NCBI GenBank assembly: GCA_046727435.1
Contig: JBKPCR010000078.1
Location: forward strand, 1 to 33,242
Direction: 5' to 3'
Length of the DNA: 33,242 bases
Source: CAVPRW01 sp046727435 [NCBI: bacterium]
Lineage (GTDB): Bacteria > Tectomicrobia > Entotheonellia > J063
Shown piece after piece: positions 32,373 to 33,242 of this stretch (position 1 is the stretch's first letter; each line of letters begins with the position of its first letter). The position numbers and the translations under genes are program-made. The notes beneath the pieces were generated by a model. It was not told the DNA's origin. It was given only the letters and a program-made list of their open reading frames with translations, and searched no databases.

Positions 32373-33242
32373 ATGACAGACCATCAACATGGAGATGTTA
32401 GCGCCGAGCACTTGCTAGTCGACGCCTCACCCCAGGCCCTCACCCTGCCCTCTCTACTGCAAACCTACCAGCTACGCCTGTTCTACGGCGATCTGCATAA
32501 CCACACCGGCTACTCCGATGGTCTCGGACGACCCGAGGAGGCGCTGCGGCAGATGCGTGCACGCGGGTTACACTTCGCTGCCATCACTGACCATGGGGAA
32601 TTTTTCGATCGCGAGACGACCATCCGCGAGGCTCGCAAATGGGAGGCGACAGCGCAGCAGGTGGTCGCGCTGACCGGCGATGGATTTCTCGCCATCCGTG
32701 GCTTCGAGTGGTCTTCACCACGTCAGGGGCACAGCAACGTATGGTGCTCAGCCGGGTATACCGGCTACCACGAGACCGGCGATCAGTCCATGCAGGCCTT
32801 CTACGAATGGCTGACCAAGGCTCAGCCTGTGCCTGGCGCCGAGGTACTGGCGAGTTTCAATCACCCCGGCCGTGAAGTGGTGTGCTTCGATGGCTGCCTC
32901 TTCGTGCCGCCCCTCGACGAGCGCATCGTCGCTCTGGAGTGTTTCAACCGCGGCGATGACTACGGCGATGCTTATTTCCACGCCCTCGATCGTGGTTGGC
33001 ACGTCGGTGCCATCGGCGTTTCTGATCACCACGGCGACGACTGGGGCAATCCTACCTTTCCGCGTGCCGGCATTCTGGCGCCAGCATTGACGCTCTCCCA
33101 TCTCCAGGCAGCACTCATGGCCCGTCACGTGTTTGCCACGCGTTCACCGACGCTGGCCCTACTCGTTATGGGCGGGGAGGGGTTGATGGGAGCACGCCTA
33201 CGTCTCCGTCCAGCCGAGTCGCTGCGGGTCGATGTCTGGTGC
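32373..33242 (+). CDS. PHP-domain metallohydrolase (CehA/McbA-like), truncated by window end
   Basis: An open frame from ATG 32373 continues without a stop to the last base (290 codons visible). GGAGG lies five bases before the start. PHP motifs are clear: GDLHNHTGYSDG with H42 and H44, AAITDHGEFF with D73-H74, FNHPGREV in the middle, and GVSDHHGDDW near residue 210. These histidines and aspartates bind the metals in PHP-type phosphoesterases and in CehA/McbA ester and amide hydrolases. The opening residues before YGDLHNH suggest a cytoplasmic protein with no signal peptide. The substrate is unknown. It is GC-rich, like the left flank, so the chromosome background resumes here. Confidence 0.88.
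   Translation, partial: MTDHQHGDVSAEHLLVDASPQALTLPSLLQTYQLRLFYGDLHNHTGYSDGLGRPEEALRQMRARGLHFAAITDHGEFFDRETTIREARKWEATAQQVVALTGDGFLAIRGFEWSSPRQGHSNVWCSAGYTGYHETGDQSMQAFYEWLTKAQPVPGAEVLASFNHPGREVVCFDGCLFVPPLDERIVALECFNRGDDYGDAYFHALDRGWHVGAIGVSDHHGDDWGNPTFPRAGILAPALTLSHLQAALMARHVFATRSPTLALLVMGGEGLMGARLRLRPAESLRVDVWC

Noticed and set aside
1-33242. CRISPR array, tRNA or rRNA genes
   Set aside because: No regularly spaced direct repeats and no tRNA T-loop or rRNA signature were seen on reading either strand; a covariance-model scan was not possible.

Overview
The window reads as a Gram-negative environmental bacterium of uncertain phylum. LolA-like, MMPL and lipid A-type acyltransferase genes imply an outer membrane. 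Many close relatives of these families occur in Deltaproteobacteria and Entotheonella/Tectomicrobia-type genomes, but the sequence alone does not settle the lineage. The coding style is mixed: the flanks are GC-rich, while several genes inside the large cluster are clearly AT-richer, which suggests a mosaic.

Left flank (1-1189, minus strand): a compact tRNA-modification operon. A small ThiS/MoaD-type sulfur carrier overlaps a TtuA-type tRNA 2-thiouridine synthetase, and two bases later the start of what looks like TrmI (tRNA m1A58 methyltransferase) runs off the left edge. In Thermus, TtuB, TtuA and TrmI cooperate on the tRNA T-loop. Next, 1705-6456 on the plus strand is a probable operon: a RidA-like protein, a calcineurin-type phosphoesterase, a class III CoA-transferase, a small HAD protein, a half-size GDT1 cation transporter and the lipid II flippase MurJ. 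An O-antigen ligase/polymerase with a secreted Cys-rich protein follows (6966-8752), then a minus-strand zinc alcohol dehydrogenase plus GGQ release-factor-like pair, and a YdjM-type membrane hydrolase.

Core (about 13063-31724): an aryl polyene (APE; flexirubin/xanthomonadin-like pigment) gene cluster. An aromatic amino acid ammonia-lyase, probably tyrosine-type, would supply the aryl starter. A ligase fused to an ApeI-type dehydratase activates it, an ACP carries it, and a ketosynthase, chain-length-factor-like partner, ketoreductase and second dehydratase extend it. Two acyltransferases, a glycosyltransferase, a LolA-like carrier, an MMPL exporter and a DUF3261 lipoprotein would attach and move the product to the outer membrane. 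At the downstream end sit a predicted flavin-dependent halogenase with the full motif set and a methyltransferase, so the predicted pigment is a halogenated, methylated aryl polyene.

The cluster appears reduced and scarred. Only one ACP and one complete ketosynthase are seen, where characterised APE clusters usually have two of each. Two decayed insertion sequences (IS1595-like and IS5-like) lie on either side of the remaining ACP gene. The right edge begins a PHP-domain metallohydrolase gene that runs out of the window.
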